Of a stretch of DNA of 64,000 nt, positions 51,546 to 61,545 are shown piece by piece. The stretch covers positions 3,100,001 through 3,164,000 of the forward strand of contig NZ_JADQDK010000001.1 of the NCBI RefSeq assembly GCF_019263705.2, given 5' to 3'. The position numbers were made by a program, and so were the translations under genes. Under the pieces are notes generated by a model. The model was not told where the DNA came from. It was given only the letters and a program-made list of their open reading frames with translations, and searched no databases. Position 1 is the stretch's first letter; every line of letters starts with the position of its first letter. The DNA comes from Pseudonocardia abyssalis (GTDB lineage Bacteria; Actinomycetota; Actinomycetes; Mycobacteriales; Pseudonocardiaceae).

Positions 51546-53147
51546 TCACCGGGCCGAGGGCGGAGACGCCTCCGCAGGTTCGGTGTCGGGCTCGGCGGGG
51601 ACAGGGCCGGCGTCCTCCCAGACCCCCTCCTCCCACGCGTCCTCCCGGTCGAGCGCGGCGATGCGGTCGAGCTCGTCGGCCGCCTCCGCCTCGGCACGCT
51701 CCTGCGCGAGCTCCGCGTCGGTGCGGTGCAGGCGGCGCGCGTTGCGGGCCACCTTCCGCTCCGAGGCGGGGATGCGGTCGTCGGTCTCCAGGCGGCGGTC
51801 GGTGCCGCGCCCGGACATGAGCACCGCGATACCGGCCGGGGTGGTGGGCTCCCAGTCGAACGTGACGTCGCCGATCGTGACCGGCGACCCACGGTGCGCC
51901 CCGGCCCGGGCCAGCGCATCCTCGACACCGAGACGGGCGAGGCGGTCGGCGAGGTAGCCGACGGCCTCGTCGTTGTCGAAGGAGGTCTGGCGGATCCAGC
52001 GCTCCGGCCGGGCGCCGAGCACGAGGAACCCGCCCTCGATCTCCGGGTCGGGCTCGATCGTGAACCCGGAGTCGTCGACGGCGGTGGGCCGCAGCACGAT
52101 CCGGGTCGCCTCGACGACCGGCTGCGCGGCCCGGTAGGCCGCGACCTCCTCCGCCATCGCGAACGACAGCTCCCGCAGGCCGGCGTGCGACGCCGTGGAG
52201 ATCGCGAGGACGCGCCAGCCGTAGCGTTCCGTCAGGTCGGCGGCAACGATCTCGGCCATGTCGGCGGCGTCCGGGACGTCGATCTTGTTGAGCGCGATCA
52301 GCCGCGGCCGGTCGGCCAGCTCCCCGCCGAGCGCGGGCGTGTACTGCGCGAGCTCGGCCTCCAGCGCCTCGATGTCGGCGGCCGGGTCGCGGCCGGGCTC
52401 GAACGTGGCGCAGTCGACGACGTGCACGAGCACCGAGCAGCGCTCGATGTGGCGCAGGAAGTCCAGGCCGAGGCCGCGCCCCTGCGAGGCACCGGGGATG
52501 AGGCCGGGCACGTCGGCGACGGTGAAGACCTCGGCCCCCGCCGTGACGACGCCGAGCTGTGGCACCAGCGTGGTGAACGGGTAGTCGGCGATCTTCGGCC
52601 GGGCCGCGGACAGCGCCGCGACCAGCGAGGACTTACCGGCGGACGGGAACCCGACCAGTCCGACATCGGCCATGGAGCGCAGCTCCAGCACGAGGTCGCG
52701 CTGCTCGCCGGGCTCGCCGAGCAGGGCGAAGCCGGGCGCCTTGCGCGCGTTGGACGACAGCGCGGCGTTGCCCAGCCCACCCCGACCCCCCTCGGCCGCG
52801 GCGAAGCGCGTGCCGGGACCGGTGAGGTCGGCGATGATCTCACCGTCGGTGGAGAACACGACGGTGCCGTCGGGCACGAGGAGCTCGATGTCCTCGGCGT
52901 TGGCACCCATCTTGAATCCGCCCTGGCCCTGCTTGCCGTTGCGGCCGAGCGCGTGCGGGCGGTGGTGGAAGTCGAGCAGGGTGTGCACCCCGGGGTCGAC
53001 GACGAGCACGATCGACCCGCCGCGCCCCCCGTTACCGCCGTCCGGGCCGCCCAGCGGCTTGAACTTCTCGCGGTGCACCGAGGCGCAGCCGTTGCCGCCC
53101 GCCCCCGCCGTGGCGTGCAGCACCACGCGGTCCACGAACCTCGACAT
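51546..53147 (-). CDS. obg: GTPase Obg/CgtA
   Basis: A 533-aa essential GTPase for 50S assembly. The N-terminal glycine-rich Obg fold covers about 1-155. G1 GFPSAGKS (166-173), G3 DVPG (212-215) and G4 NKID (287-290) are visible. The C-terminal OCT domain is followed by an acidic tail of about 80 residues longer than in E. coli, as is common in actinobacteria. It is in the rplU-rpmA-obg-proB order, preceded by a hairpin after rpmA. Confidence 0.98.
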   Translation of the reverse strand: MSRFVDRVVLHATAGAGGNGCASVHREKFKPLGGPDGGNGGRGGSIVLVVDPGVHTLLDFHHRPHALGRNGKQGQGGFKMGANAEDIELLVPDGTVVFSTDGEIIADLTGPGTRFAAAEGGRGGLGNAALSSNARKAPGFALLGEPGEQRDLVLELRSMADVGLVGFPSAGKSSLVAALSAARPKIADYPFTTLVPQLGVVTAGAEVFTVADVPGLIPGASQGRGLGLDFLRHIERCSVLVHVVDCATFEPGRDPAADIEALEAELAQYTPALGGELADRPRLIALNKIDVPDAADMAEIVAADLTERYGWRVLAISTASHAGLRELSFAMAEEVAAYRAAQPVVEATRIVLRPTAVDDSGFTIEPDPEIEGGFLVLGARPERWIRQTSFDNDEAVGYLADRLARLGVEDALARAGAHRGSPVTIGDVTFDWEPTTPAGIAVLMSGRGTDRRLETDDRIPASERKVARNARRLHRTDAELAQERAEAEAADELDRIAALDREDAWEEGVWEDAGPVPAEPDTEPAEASPPSAR

Positions 53148-53166
53148 CAGCTGATTCTCCCTCGCA

Positions 53167-53209
53167 CGACGAACGGCGGACCACCCTCAAGGGCGGCCCG
53201 CCGTCGTCG
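53167..53209. terminator. Hairpin between rpmA and obg
   Basis: CGACGAACGGCGG (53167-53179) pairs with CCGCCGTCGTCG (53198-53209) with one bulged A. No U-tract. It could end or attenuate the rplU-rpmA transcript before obg. Confidence 0.6.
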
Positions 53210-53232
53210 AGATGTAACTGGTCGTGCAGACC

Positions 53233-53490
53233 TCAGACCGAGACCGGCACGATGTTGATGACCTTGCGGCCGCGGCGGTAGCCGAACTCGACGGCACCCT
53301 CGGCGAGCGCGAACAGCGTGTCGTCGCCGCCCCGACCCACGTCGACGCCGGGGTGGAACTTGGTGCCGCGCTGGCGGATCAGGATCTCGCCGGCCTTGAC
53401 GACCTGGCCGCCGAAGCGCTTGACGCCGAGATACTGGGCGTTCGAGTCGCGCCCGTTGCGGGAGCTGGACGCACCCTTCTTGTGAGCCAT
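53233..53490 (-). CDS. rpmA: 50S ribosomal protein L27
   Basis: An 85-aa basic protein reaching the peptidyl-transferase centre. [21 protein letters not shown] is canonical, without the N-terminal cleavage extension of Firmicutes. 13 nt downstream of rplU in the same operon. Confidence 0.99.
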   Translation of the reverse strand: MAHKKGASSSRNGRDSNAQYLGVKRFGGQVVKAGEILIRQRGTKFHPGVDVGRGGDDTLFALAEGAVEFGYRRGRKVINIVPVSV

Positions 53491-53503
53491 GGCTGCGTCT
53501 CCC

Positions 53504-53812
53504 CTACTTCGAGATGCCGGTGATCTGCACGCGCGTCAGGGGCTGACGGTGCCCCTGGCGCTTGTGGTAGCCGGTCTTGTTCTTGAACTTGTGGATGCGG
53601 ATCTTCGGGCCCTTGGCGTGCTCGACGACCTTCGCGGCCACCGTGACACCGGCCAGCGCGTCGGCCGCGCTGGTGACGTCGTCGCCGTCCACCAGGAGCA
53701 GGGCCGGGAGGGTGATCTCGGCGCCGGGCTTCCCGTTGATCTTCTCAACGGTGACCACGTCGTCGACGGCCACCTTGTACTGCTTGCCGCCGGTCTTGAC
53801 GATCGCGTACAT
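53504..53812 (-). CDS. rplU: 50S ribosomal protein L21
   Basis: A 102-aa 23S rRNA-binding protein. It begins [14 protein letters not shown] and ends with [18 protein letters not shown] 53812 is fixed by the invariant N-terminus. It follows rne after 122 nt and precedes rpmA. Confidence 0.99.
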   Translation of the reverse strand: MYAIVKTGGKQYKVAVDDVVTVEKINGKPGAEITLPALLLVDGDDVTSAADALAGVTVAAKVVEHAKGPKIRIHKFKNKTGYHKRQGHRQPLTRVQITGISK

Positions 53813-53934
53813 GGACGCACTGCTCCTGAAGCTCGGGGGACGAAGCGGAGAGTTTCCTCCTCGCGGGCCGCCACTCGCAGGGTTCACGGAGTGCGGCGCA
53901 GGGGTCCCAGGGTACGGAAGGGCCGGAGCGGGGG

Positions 53935-56900
53935 TCAAACCGGGTCTCCCCCGCCGGTCGAGGGGTCGGCCGAGGCGTCGACGGCGGGCGGTGGGCCCGC
54001 CGGCCGCGACGCCGCGCGCCGGGTGCGGCGCACCCGGGTGACGGCGGGGGCCGGCTCGGGCTGCGGGGGCACCGCGGCCGCTGCCGGCTCCACGACGGGG
54101 GTCGCGACAGCGGGGTCAGCGACCGTCGGGGCCGCGACCTCGGGCACGGTGAGGACCGCCGCGACCGGGGTGTCGCCCTCGGTCGCCGTGGGCGCCCCCG
54201 CGGTGCGGGTGACGCGTCCGCGGCGGCGGGCCGGGCGGGCCTGGTGACCGTTGCCGTCGCCACCGACGCCGGGGTCGACGTCGGTGAGGACGGGCTGGTC
54301 GACCGCCCGGACCCGCGCCGCCTCCCGCTCGACGACGGCCTCCTCGACGGCGTCCTCGACCCCTCCGACGACCACACCGGTCGCGTCGGGCCGGACGTCG
54401 GGGACGACCGCGGGCGCACCCACGTCGACGGCGGCGGCCGTCCCGGCGACCTCGACGGTCTCCGCGTGGCTGTGTCCGTTGCGATCGTCGCCCTGGTCGG
54501 CGGCGTGCCCGTTGCGGTCCGAGCCGTTGCGGTCCGAGCCGTTGCGCTCGGACCCGTTGCGGTCCTCGCCGTCGCGCCGGCCACGCCCCCCGCGCGTACG
54601 ACGGCCGGAGCCCTCGCCGGGACGGGCCTGGTCGCGTCCGGCGTCGGGCTGCTTCTCCGGCACCGGGTCGGCGTCGACGAGGACGCCCCGGCCACGGCAG
54701 TGCTCGCAGGTGGTGGAGAAGTGCTCCAGCAGCCCGCCACCGACCCGCTTGCGCGTCATCTGCACCAGGCCGAGCGAGGTGACCTCGGCGACCTGGTGCC
54801 TCGTGCGGTCGCGGGAGAGGCACTCGGTGAGGCGGCGCAGCACGAGGTCACGGTTGGCCTCGAGCACCATGTCGATGAAGTCGATGACGATGATGCCGCC
54901 GATGTCGCGCAGCCGGAGTTGGCGCACGATCTCCTCGGCCGACTCCAGGTTGTTGCGGGTGACCGTCTCCTCCAGGTTGCCCCCGGAGCCGGTGTACTTG
55001 CCGGTGTTGACGTCGATGACCGTCATGGCTTCGGTGCGGTCGATCACCAGCGTGCCGCCCGAGGGCAGCCACACCTTGCGGTCGAGGGCCTTGAGCAGCT
55101 GCTCGTCGATGCGGTACTCGGCGAACGCGTCCTTCGTGCCGACGTGCCGGTGCATCCGGTCGACCAGCTCGGGCGCGACGTGGCCGATGTAGTTGTGCAG
55201 CGTGTCCCAGGCGTCGTCGCCCTGGATGACGAGCTTGGAGAAGTCCTCGTTGAACTGGTCGCGCACGACCTTGATCAGCAGGTCGGGCTCCTCGTAGAGC
55301 AGCACCGGCGCCTTCGGCTTGCTCGGGCCGGTGGCCTTCGCCTTGGCGTCGATGACCTCCCACTGCGCCTGCAGGCGGCGGACGTCGCGCTCCAGCGCCT
55401 CGTGGCTGACGCCCTCGGACGCGGTGCGGATGATCACCCCTGCCTCGCTGGGGACGATCTCCTTGAGCATGTCCTTGAGCCGCTTGCGTTCGACGTCGGG
55501 CAGCTTGCGGCTGATCCCGGCCGCGCCGCCGCTCGGGACGTAGACGAGGAACCGGCCGGCCAGGCTGATCTGCGTGGTGAGCCGGGCGCCCTTGTGCCCG
55601 ACCGGGTCCTTGGTGACCTGCACCAGTACCGGGTCGCCGCTGTGCAGTGCCTGCTCGATCTTCCGGGCCTTGCCGCCGAGACCGGCGGCGTCCCAGTCGA
55701 CCTCACCGGCGTAGAGCACGGCGTTGCGGCCGCGGCCGATGTCGACGAACGCGGCCTCCATCGACGGCAGCACGTTCTGCACGCGCCCGAGGTAGATGTT
55801 GCCGACCATCGATCGGCCGGTGCCGCCGTCACGCCCGGTGCCGTCGGCGACGAAGTGCTCGACGAGGACGTCGTCCTCCAGCACCCCGATCTCGACGCGG
55901 TCGCCGCGCTCGCGGGCCACCATCACGCGGTCGACGGCCTCGCGGCGGGCCAGGAACTCGGCCTCGGACAGGATCGGGACGCGGCGGCGACCGGCGTCGC
56001 GGCCGTCGCGGCGGCGCTGGCGCTTGGCCTCCAGGCGGGTCGACCCGCGGACGCCCTGCACGCCGTCGCCGTCGGAGTCGTCCGACGACCGCTCGGAGCG
56101 CTCGCGCGGGGCGCGGATGCGGGTGACGGTGCCGGGCGGGTCGGACTCGTCGCCCGCCTCGTCGCTCGACCCGCGGCGGCGGCGCCGACGGCGGCGGCGC
56201 GAGCCGGAGCTCTCCTCGTCGCCGGACTCCTCGTCGGAACCGGACTCCGCGGCGTCGCCGTCCTCGGTGGCGGCGTCGTCACCGGGCGCGTCGGGCTCGT
56301 CGGAGTCGCCGGCCCCGGAGTCGTCGGTGCCGTCCGAGGAGTCGGTGCCGTCCGAGGAGTCGGTGCCGTCCGAGGAATCGGTGGTCTCGTCGTCGGAGTC
56401 GTCGTCGGCCCCGCGGCCACGCCCGCGGCCGCGACGCCCGCGGCGACGGCGGCGGCGCGACCCGTCGTCGTCGGAGTCGTCGGAGCCGTCGGTGTCGGGC
56501 CCGCCGGTCGGGGCCTCGGTCGCCCCCGGAGCGGTGGTGTCGGGCTCGGCGGTGACCGGCTCGACCGGTGCCGCGGCCTCGGCCGCCTCCTCGGCGGCGG
56601 GCTCCTCGACCTCGGCCGCGCGGCGGCGACCGCGGGCGGGACGGGTGGGGGCCTGGAACAGCGGCGCGGGCGGCGCGAACAGTGGGGCCAGCGGGGCGTC
56701 GGCGGACCGGGCGGAGCGCTCGGAGCCGAACGAGATGGGGAGCTCGGGGGCGGCGAGGTCGGCGGCGGCCACGGCGGCGGCCAGGTCGGAGACCGGCTCG
56801 GCCGCAGTCGCAGCGGCCGGAGCAGCGGCGGTGGGAGCAGCGGCGGTGGGAGCAGCGGCCTCGGCCGGAGCAGAGGGGGCCGCGGGGGCCGTCTCGACGG

Positions 56901-57243
56901 GAGCGGCACCGGCCGGCGCGGCGGCGCGGGTCGCCCGACGCCGCCGGGTGCGGGGTGCGGGCGCGTCGACCGGAGCGGCGTCGACCGCGGCCGGCTCCTC
57001 GACAGGAGCGGGCTCCTCGGCAGGAGCGGGCTCCTCGACGGGAGCCCCGGGCGCCGCGTCGCCCTGCAGCGCAGAGACCACCAGCTCCGCGGCCTTGCGG
57101 TCGATGCTGGACTGCGGACTGCGGGCTGCGATGTCGAGGGCGGCGAGTGCGGCCAGCACCTCCCTGCTGGTGCGTCCCAGCAGCCGGGCGAGCGCGTGCA
57201 CCCGCATCTTGTCGGGCAGTTCGGGTGTGGCGATGTCAGACAT
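53935..57243 (-). CDS. rne: Ribonuclease E/G
   Basis: An 1102-aa endoribonuclease for mRNA decay and rRNA maturation. An N-terminal Ala/Pro/Glu-rich and then Asp/Ser-rich disordered region of about 420 residues includes Arg blocks (SRRRRRR). The catalytic core follows: S1 domain ([22 protein letters not shown]), the DNase-I-like site ([16 protein letters not shown]) and zinc-link CEHCRGRGV. The C-terminus is again disordered with RNGSD repeats. Low-complexity arms on both sides of the core are the actinobacterial layout. The first 40 residues resemble an IF2_N-like domain. Confidence 0.96.
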   Translation of the reverse strand: MSDIATPELPDKMRVHALARLLGRTSREVLAALAALDIAARSPQSSIDRKAAELVVSALQGDAAPGAPVEEPAPAEEPAPVEEPAAVDAAPVDAPAPRTRRRRATRAAAPAGAAPVETAPAAPSAPAEAAAPTAAAPTAAAPAAATAAEPVSDLAAAVAAADLAAPELPISFGSERSARSADAPLAPLFAPPAPLFQAPTRPARGRRRAAEVEEPAAEEAAEAAAPVEPVTAEPDTTAPGATEAPTGGPDTDGSDDSDDDGSRRRRRRGRRGRGRGRGADDDSDDETTDSSDGTDSSDGTDSSDGTDDSGAGDSDEPDAPGDDAATEDGDAAESGSDEESGDEESSGSRRRRRRRRRGSSDEAGDESDPPGTVTRIRAPRERSERSSDDSDGDGVQGVRGSTRLEAKRQRRRDGRDAGRRRVPILSEAEFLARREAVDRVMVARERGDRVEIGVLEDDVLVEHFVADGTGRDGGTGRSMVGNIYLGRVQNVLPSMEAAFVDIGRGRNAVLYAGEVDWDAAGLGGKARKIEQALHSGDPVLVQVTKDPVGHKGARLTTQISLAGRFLVYVPSGGAAGISRKLPDVERKRLKDMLKEIVPSEAGVIIRTASEGVSHEALERDVRRLQAQWEVIDAKAKATGPSKPKAPVLLYEEPDLLIKVVRDQFNEDFSKLVIQGDDAWDTLHNYIGHVAPELVDRMHRHVGTKDAFAEYRIDEQLLKALDRKVWLPSGGTLVIDRTEAMTVIDVNTGKYTGSGGNLEETVTRNNLESAEEIVRQLRLRDIGGIIVIDFIDMVLEANRDLVLRRLTECLSRDRTRHQVAEVTSLGLVQMTRKRVGGGLLEHFSTTCEHCRGRGVLVDADPVPEKQPDAGRDQARPGEGSGRRTRGGRGRRDGEDRNGSERNGSDRNGSDRNGHAADQGDDRNGHSHAETVEVAGTAAAVDVGAPAVVPDVRPDATGVVVGGVEDAVEEAVVEREAARVRAVDQPVLTDVDPGVGGDGNGHQARPARRRGRVTRTAGAPTATEGDTPVAAVLTVPEVAAPTVADPAVATPVVEPAAAAVPPQPEPAPAVTRVRRTRRAASRPAGPPPAVDASADPSTGGGDPV
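54511..54555. repeat. 15-bp tandem repeats in the rne 3' region
   Basis: The unit GTTGCGGTCCGAGCC lies at 54511 and 54526, with a variant copy at 54541. It encodes Arg-Asn-Gly-Ser-Asp/Glu repeats in the disordered C-terminal arm. Confidence 0.8.
56323..56376. repeat. 18-bp tandem repeats in the rne 5' region
   Basis: Three exact 18-bp units (GTCGGTGCCGTCCGAGGA) encode Ser-Ser-Asp-Gly-Thr-Asp in the acidic N-terminal arm. Confidence 0.88.
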
Positions 57244-57369
57244 CGAACTCCTTCGCCCCCGGGCGCCTCCGGTGAGGAAGGCGGCCGCTCAGGGGCCACG
57301 TACGTCTCTCCCCGCGCGGTGCGCGGGCAGCAATCCTGGTCTGCTCGACGACGTGGGCGTCCGTACCGC

Positions 57370-58146
57370 TCAGACCTGGGTGGTGACCCGGGGCGGTCCG
57401 AGCGGATCGGCGAGCTCACCCCGGTCGTCGAGCAGTCCCTGAGCCATCCTGGTCGCCTTGGGGGGCACCGGAGGCCTGAGGCCTGCGACAACGTCGAGTG
57501 CACCCAACACGTCATCGGGTCGAACGGCGGGTGTCGTCTGCCGCACGACCGCGGTCAGTATCGCACAGACTCCCCCGTCGGACGTGTGACTCGCGCGGGA
57601 GTCCGCCGCGGTCACGGTGGCCGAGGCCACCGCGGCCCGGACGTCGATCTGGCGACGGCCCGAGGGCATCACGCGGTCGAGGACCAGGGTCTCCAGGGCG
57701 AGCAGCGCCTCGACGGCCGCGCTCAGCTCGGTGACCGCCACCCCGGGCAGCTCGACGACCCAGCGGCTCGCGTCGATCCGGTCGGCCAGCGACGGGGCCT
57801 CGGCGACGACGGCGTCGAGGATGTCGATGCCGTCCGGGAGGGCCGAATCCAGCGCGCTGACCAGCGCGGACGGCTCCACGGGCGTGGTCAGGCCGACCTC
57901 GAAGTACTCGGCCTCGCTCGCCGTGCCGGTCGGGGCCGCGCCGACCCAGGACAGGCGGGGGTGCGGGCTGAAGCCGTGCGAGTGCGCGACCGGGACCCCG
58001 GCCCGGCGGACGGCCCGCTCGACGCTGCGCGCGACGTCGCGGTGCGAGAGGAACCGCAGCCGCCCACGCTTGGCGAACCGGACACGGATCCGCTGCACCG
58101 TGGGAGGGGCCGGGTTCGCCGCCTCCCCCGCCTTCACTCGGGCCAT
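57370..58146 (-). CDS. TIGR03936 family radical SAM-associated protein (DUF2344)
   Basis: A 258-aa protein. RIRVRFAKRGRLRFLSHRDVARSVERAVRRAGVP and SHGFSPHPRLS are the family hallmark. It is normally encoded immediately next to, or fused to, the TIGR03960 radical SAM protein found at 58691-60634, and upstream of rne. Here a GNAT gene separates them. The reaction is unknown, though an RNA or ribosome-related modification is suspected because of the rne/rplU neighbourhood (inference). Confidence 0.93.
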   Translation of the reverse strand: MARVKAGEAANPAPPTVQRIRVRFAKRGRLRFLSHRDVARSVERAVRRAGVPVAHSHGFSPHPRLSWVGAAPTGTASEAEYFEVGLTTPVEPSALVSALDSALPDGIDILDAVVAEAPSLADRIDASRWVVELPGVAVTELSAAVEALLALETLVLDRVMPSGRRQIDVRAAVASATVTAADSRASHTSDGGVCAILTAVVRQTTPAVRPDDVLGALDVVAGLRPPVPPKATRMAQGLLDDRGELADPLGPPRVTTQV

Positions 58147-58203
58147 CGGCCGAGGATAGGTCAGCCGCCGGCCGGCCGGCCGGGCGCGGGGAGGGTCGGG
58201 TCG

Positions 58204-58698
58204 TCAGGCCGGGACGGCCGGGTCCATGACGAGGAGCGACTCCCCGGCCGGCCCGAACCCGGCCCGCCGGTAGAACGGCGCGCTGCCCGGCGTCGGGGCG
58301 AGCACCAGCCGCCGGTATCGGCGCTCGCGGGCGTGCGCGACGGCGTGGCTGAGCAGGGCGCGCGGCACCCCGCGGTCGGCCCACGCGGCGATCACGAAGG
58401 CGTTGCCGACGTGCCCGATCGCTCCCCCGCGCGCCCCGGGCCGCGGCATGTGCGCGATCTCGACGACGTTGAGCGAGCCCACAGCGGTGAACCCGGCCCG
58501 CTCGGTGCCGACCTCGGCGAGCCAGAACGTGCGCCGCGACAGCTCCGAACGCCACCATTGCGCGAACGAGGCCTCGAACCCCGGGTCGTCGACCGGGCGG
58601 CCGGCCCGCTCCTCGAGCCACGCGCGCCGCAGCCGGGCGAGTGCGTCGAGGTCGCGCTCGTCGGCGACACGGACGGTGAAGGCGGGGCCGTCAGCCAC
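58204..58698 (-). CDS. GNAT family N-acetyltransferase
   Basis: A 164-aa acetyltransferase. The N-terminus VRVADERDLDALARLRRAWLEE and the acetyl-CoA segment FVIAAWADRGVPRALLSHAV (R-G-x-P/G-x-A form) are followed by APFYRRAGF. The ATG overlaps the radical SAM stop by 8 nt, so it is cotranscribed between two halves of a conserved radical SAM system. Substrate unknown. Confidence 0.9.
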   Translation of the reverse strand: MADGPAFTVRVADERDLDALARLRRAWLEERAGRPVDDPGFEASFAQWWRSELSRRTFWLAEVGTERAGFTAVGSLNVVEIAHMPRPGARGGAIGHVGNAFVIAAWADRGVPRALLSHAVAHARERRYRRLVLAPTPGSAPFYRRAGFGPAGESLLVMDPAVPA

Positions 58699-60634
58699 TC
58701 TGCGTCAGAGGATTGACCACGGTCAGCGGCAGCAGGGTGGTGCCGCTGGGGCCCACCTCGATGTCGGTACCCGTCGACGGGCAGACGCCGCAGTCGAAGC
58801 ACGGCGTCCACCGGCAGTCGTCCTGCTCGCGGCCGGACAGCGCGTCCTGCCAGTCGTCCCAGAGCCAGTCGCGCTCCAGGCCGGAGTCGAGGTGGTCCCA
58901 CGGCAGGATCTCGGCCTGGCCGCGCTCGCGCGTGGTGTACCAGTCGACGGATACGCCGAGAGGCTCCAGCTCGGCCGCGGCCGCGGTCATCCAGCGCTCG
59001 TAGGAGAAGTGCTCGCTCCAGCCGTCGAACCGGCCGCCCTCGCGCCACACCCGCTCGATGACGGCACCGACGCGCCGGTCGCCGCGGGCCAGCAGCCCTT
59101 CCACCAGCGACGGCTGCCCGTCGTGGTAGCGCATGCCGATGTTGCGGCCGAGCTTGCGGTCGCTGTTGACGGCGGCGCGGAGCTTGCGCAGCCGGTCGTC
59201 GACGACGTCGGGGTGGGCCTGCGCGGCCCACTGGAACGGGGTGTGCGGCTTGGGGACGAACCCGCCGATGGAGATCGTGCAGCGGACGTCGTTGCGCCCC
59301 GACGCGATGCGCCCGGCCTTGATCACGCGGTGCGCCATGCCCGCGATCTCCAGGACGTCCTCGTCCTCCTCGGTGGGCAGCCCGCACATGAAGTACAGCT
59401 TCACCTGGCGCCAGCCCTGCGCGAAGGCCTCCGAGACGGTGCGGATGAGGTCCTCCTCCGACACCATCTTGTTGATCACGCGACGGATCCGCTCGGAGCC
59501 GCCCTCGGGGGCGAACGTCAGCCCGGAGCGGCGGCCGTTGCGGCTGATCTCGTTGGCGAGGTCGATGTTGAAGGCGTCGACCCGCGTCGACGGGAGCGAC
59601 AGCGACGTGTTGGTGCCCTCGTACCGGTCGGCAAGGCCCTTGGTGATCTCGGCGATCTCGGAGTGGTCGGCCGAGCTCAGGGACAGCAGCCCGACCTCGT
59701 CGAACCCGGTGGCGCGGACGGACGCGTCGACCATCTTGCCGATGCCCTCCAGCGACCGCTCCCGCACCGGCCGGGTGATCATCCCGGCCTGGCAGAAGCG
59801 GCAGCCGCGGGTGCAGCCGCGGAAGATCTCGACCGACGCGCGCTCGTGCACGGTCTCGGCCAGCGGCACCAGCGGCGCCTTCGGGTAGGGCCACTCGTCG
59901 AGCTCGGTGGTGGTGCGCTTGGTGACGGTGCGCGGCACGCGGTCCTCGACGGGCGTGACCGACGCGATCGCGCCGTCCTCACCGTAGCCGACCTCGTACA
60001 GCGAGGGCACGTAGCAGCCGTCGGTGGCCGCGAGGCGCAGCAGCAGCTCGCGCCGTCCGCCGGGACGACCCTCGGCCTTCCACTCCCGCACGACGTCGGT
60101 GATGTCGCCGACGACCTCCTCGCCGTCGCCGATCGCCGCGACGTCGACGAAGCGCGAGATCGGCTCCGGGTTGAACGCGGCGTGCCCGCCCGCGACGACC
60201 ACGGGGTGGTCGACGGACCGGTCGGCGGCGTGCAGCGGGATGCCGGCGAGGTCGAGGGAGGTGAGCAGGTTCGTGTAGCCCAGCTCGGTGGAGAAGCTGA
60301 TGCCGAGCAGGTCGAACGCCCCGAGCGGGCGGTGGCCGTCGACGGTGAACGCGGGCACGCCGTGCTCGCGCATGAGGGCCTCGAGGTCGGGCCACACCGA
60401 GTAGCAGCGCTCGGCCAGGGCGTCGGCACGCTCGTTGAGGACCTCGTAGAGGATCTGGACGCCCTGGTTCGGCAGCCCCACCTCGTACGCGTCGGGATAC
60501 ATGAGCGCCCACCGGACGTCGGCCGCGTCCCAGTCCTTGAGCTGCGCGTTCAGCTCACCGCCCACGTACTGGACGGGCTTGGAGACGCGCGGGAGCAGCG
60601 CTTCGAGGTCAGGGAACACGGACGCGGCAGTCAC
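58691..60634 (-). CDS. TIGR03960 family B12-binding radical SAM protein
   Basis: A 647-aa protein. An N-terminal cobalamin-binding-like domain is followed by a radical SAM core with the 4Fe-4S motif CTRGCRFC near residue 270. Strands typical of the family (MYPDAYEVGLPNQGVQILYE; LTFAPEGGSERIRRVINK) are present. The C-terminus has CFDCGVC, an extra cysteine cluster. It pairs functionally with TIGR03936. GTG start used. Divergent from the methyltransferase gene at 60704. Confidence 0.94.
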   Translation of the reverse strand: MTAASVFPDLEALLPRVSKPVQYVGGELNAQLKDWDAADVRWALMYPDAYEVGLPNQGVQILYEVLNERADALAERCYSVWPDLEALMREHGVPAFTVDGHRPLGAFDLLGISFSTELGYTNLLTSLDLAGIPLHAADRSVDHPVVVAGGHAAFNPEPISRFVDVAAIGDGEEVVGDITDVVREWKAEGRPGGRRELLLRLAATDGCYVPSLYEVGYGEDGAIASVTPVEDRVPRTVTKRTTTELDEWPYPKAPLVPLAETVHERASVEIFRGCTRGCRFCQAGMITRPVRERSLEGIGKMVDASVRATGFDEVGLLSLSSADHSEIAEITKGLADRYEGTNTSLSLPSTRVDAFNIDLANEISRNGRRSGLTFAPEGGSERIRRVINKMVSEEDLIRTVSEAFAQGWRQVKLYFMCGLPTEEDEDVLEIAGMAHRVIKAGRIASGRNDVRCTISIGGFVPKPHTPFQWAAQAHPDVVDDRLRKLRAAVNSDRKLGRNIGMRYHDGQPSLVEGLLARGDRRVGAVIERVWREGGRFDGWSEHFSYERWMTAAAAELEPLGVSVDWYTTRERGQAEILPWDHLDSGLERDWLWDDWQDALSGREQDDCRWTPCFDCGVCPSTGTDIEVGPSGTTLLPLTVVNPLTQSG

Positions 60635-60703
60635 GCTGCCCCAGGGTAGCCCCCGTTCCCGACGCACACGCTCCCGCACACGCGCGGCCGCCACGGTGGC
60701 GCC

Positions 60704-61513
60704 GTGACCACAGCAACGGACCTCTCCGCCATCGGCACGAAGCACCGCGCCCTCTGGGCGTCCGGCGACTATCCGACCGTCGCCGCCGACCTCATCCCCG
60801 ACCTCGGGGCCACGCTCGTCGAGTTCGCCGGCGTCACGGCGGGACAGCGCGTCCTCGACGTCGGCGCGGGCACCGGCAACGCCGCGATCCCCGCCGCGCT
60901 GACCGGCGCGGACGTCGTCGCCTCCGACCTGACCCCGGAGCTGCTGACCGCGGGCGAGGTGATCGCCACGGCCCGCGGGGCACACCTGCAGTGGGTCGAG
61001 GCCGACGCCCACGCGCTGCCGTTCGAGACCGGCGAGTTCGACACCGTGCTGTCCTGCGTCGGTGTCATGTTCGCGCCGTTCCACGACCGGTCGGCGGCCG
61101 AGCTGCTGCGCGTGTGCCGGCCCGGCGGCACGATCGGGCTGCTCAGCTGGACGCCGGAGGGCTTCGTCGGACGCCTGTTCGCGACGATGAAGCCGTTCGC
61201 CCCCGCGCCCCCGCCCGGTGCCTCGCCCGCGCCGCTGTGGGGCGACGAGGAGCACCTCCGGGGACTGTTCGGCGACGGGGTGCGCGAGCTGCGGGCGCAG
61301 CGGCGGACCACGACGTTCGCCGTCGCCGACTCCCCGGTGGCCTTCCGCGAGTGGTGGAAGGCCAACTACGGCCCGACGATCGCGGTGTACCGCGGCCTGG
61401 ACGTCGACCGGGCCGCCGAGCTGGACGCCGCGTTCCTCCGGATGCTCGAACAGACGCGCACGGACGGTGCGTGGGAGACGGAGTATCTGCTGGTCACAGC
61501 CGTTCGGACCTGA
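60704..61513 (+). CDS. Class I SAM-dependent methyltransferase
   Basis: A 269-aa enzyme of the UbiE/Methyltransf_11 type. Motif I is VLDVGAGTGNAAIPAA, with the later FDTVLSCVGVMFAPF and RPGGTIGLLSWTPEGFVG segments. Substrate unknown. Possibly cotranscribed with the regulator gene that starts 33 nt downstream. Confidence 0.9.
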   Translation: MTTATDLSAIGTKHRALWASGDYPTVAADLIPDLGATLVEFAGVTAGQRVLDVGAGTGNAAIPAALTGADVVASDLTPELLTAGEVIATARGAHLQWVEADAHALPFETGEFDTVLSCVGVMFAPFHDRSAAELLRVCRPGGTIGLLSWTPEGFVGRLFATMKPFAPAPPPGASPAPLWGDEEHLRGLFGDGVRELRAQRRTTTFAVADSPVAFREWWKANYGPTIAVYRGLDVDRAAELDAAFLRMLEQTRTDGAWETEYLLVTAVRT

Positions 61514-61545
61514 CGGCGGCGGAGGGTTCGCGGGAGGATGGGGCC

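Noticed and set aside
54244-58716. A 1490-codon plus-strand open frame
   Set aside because: It is the antisense shadow of rne, the DUF2344 gene and the GNAT gene. Composition follows the complementary codons and no domain is visible.
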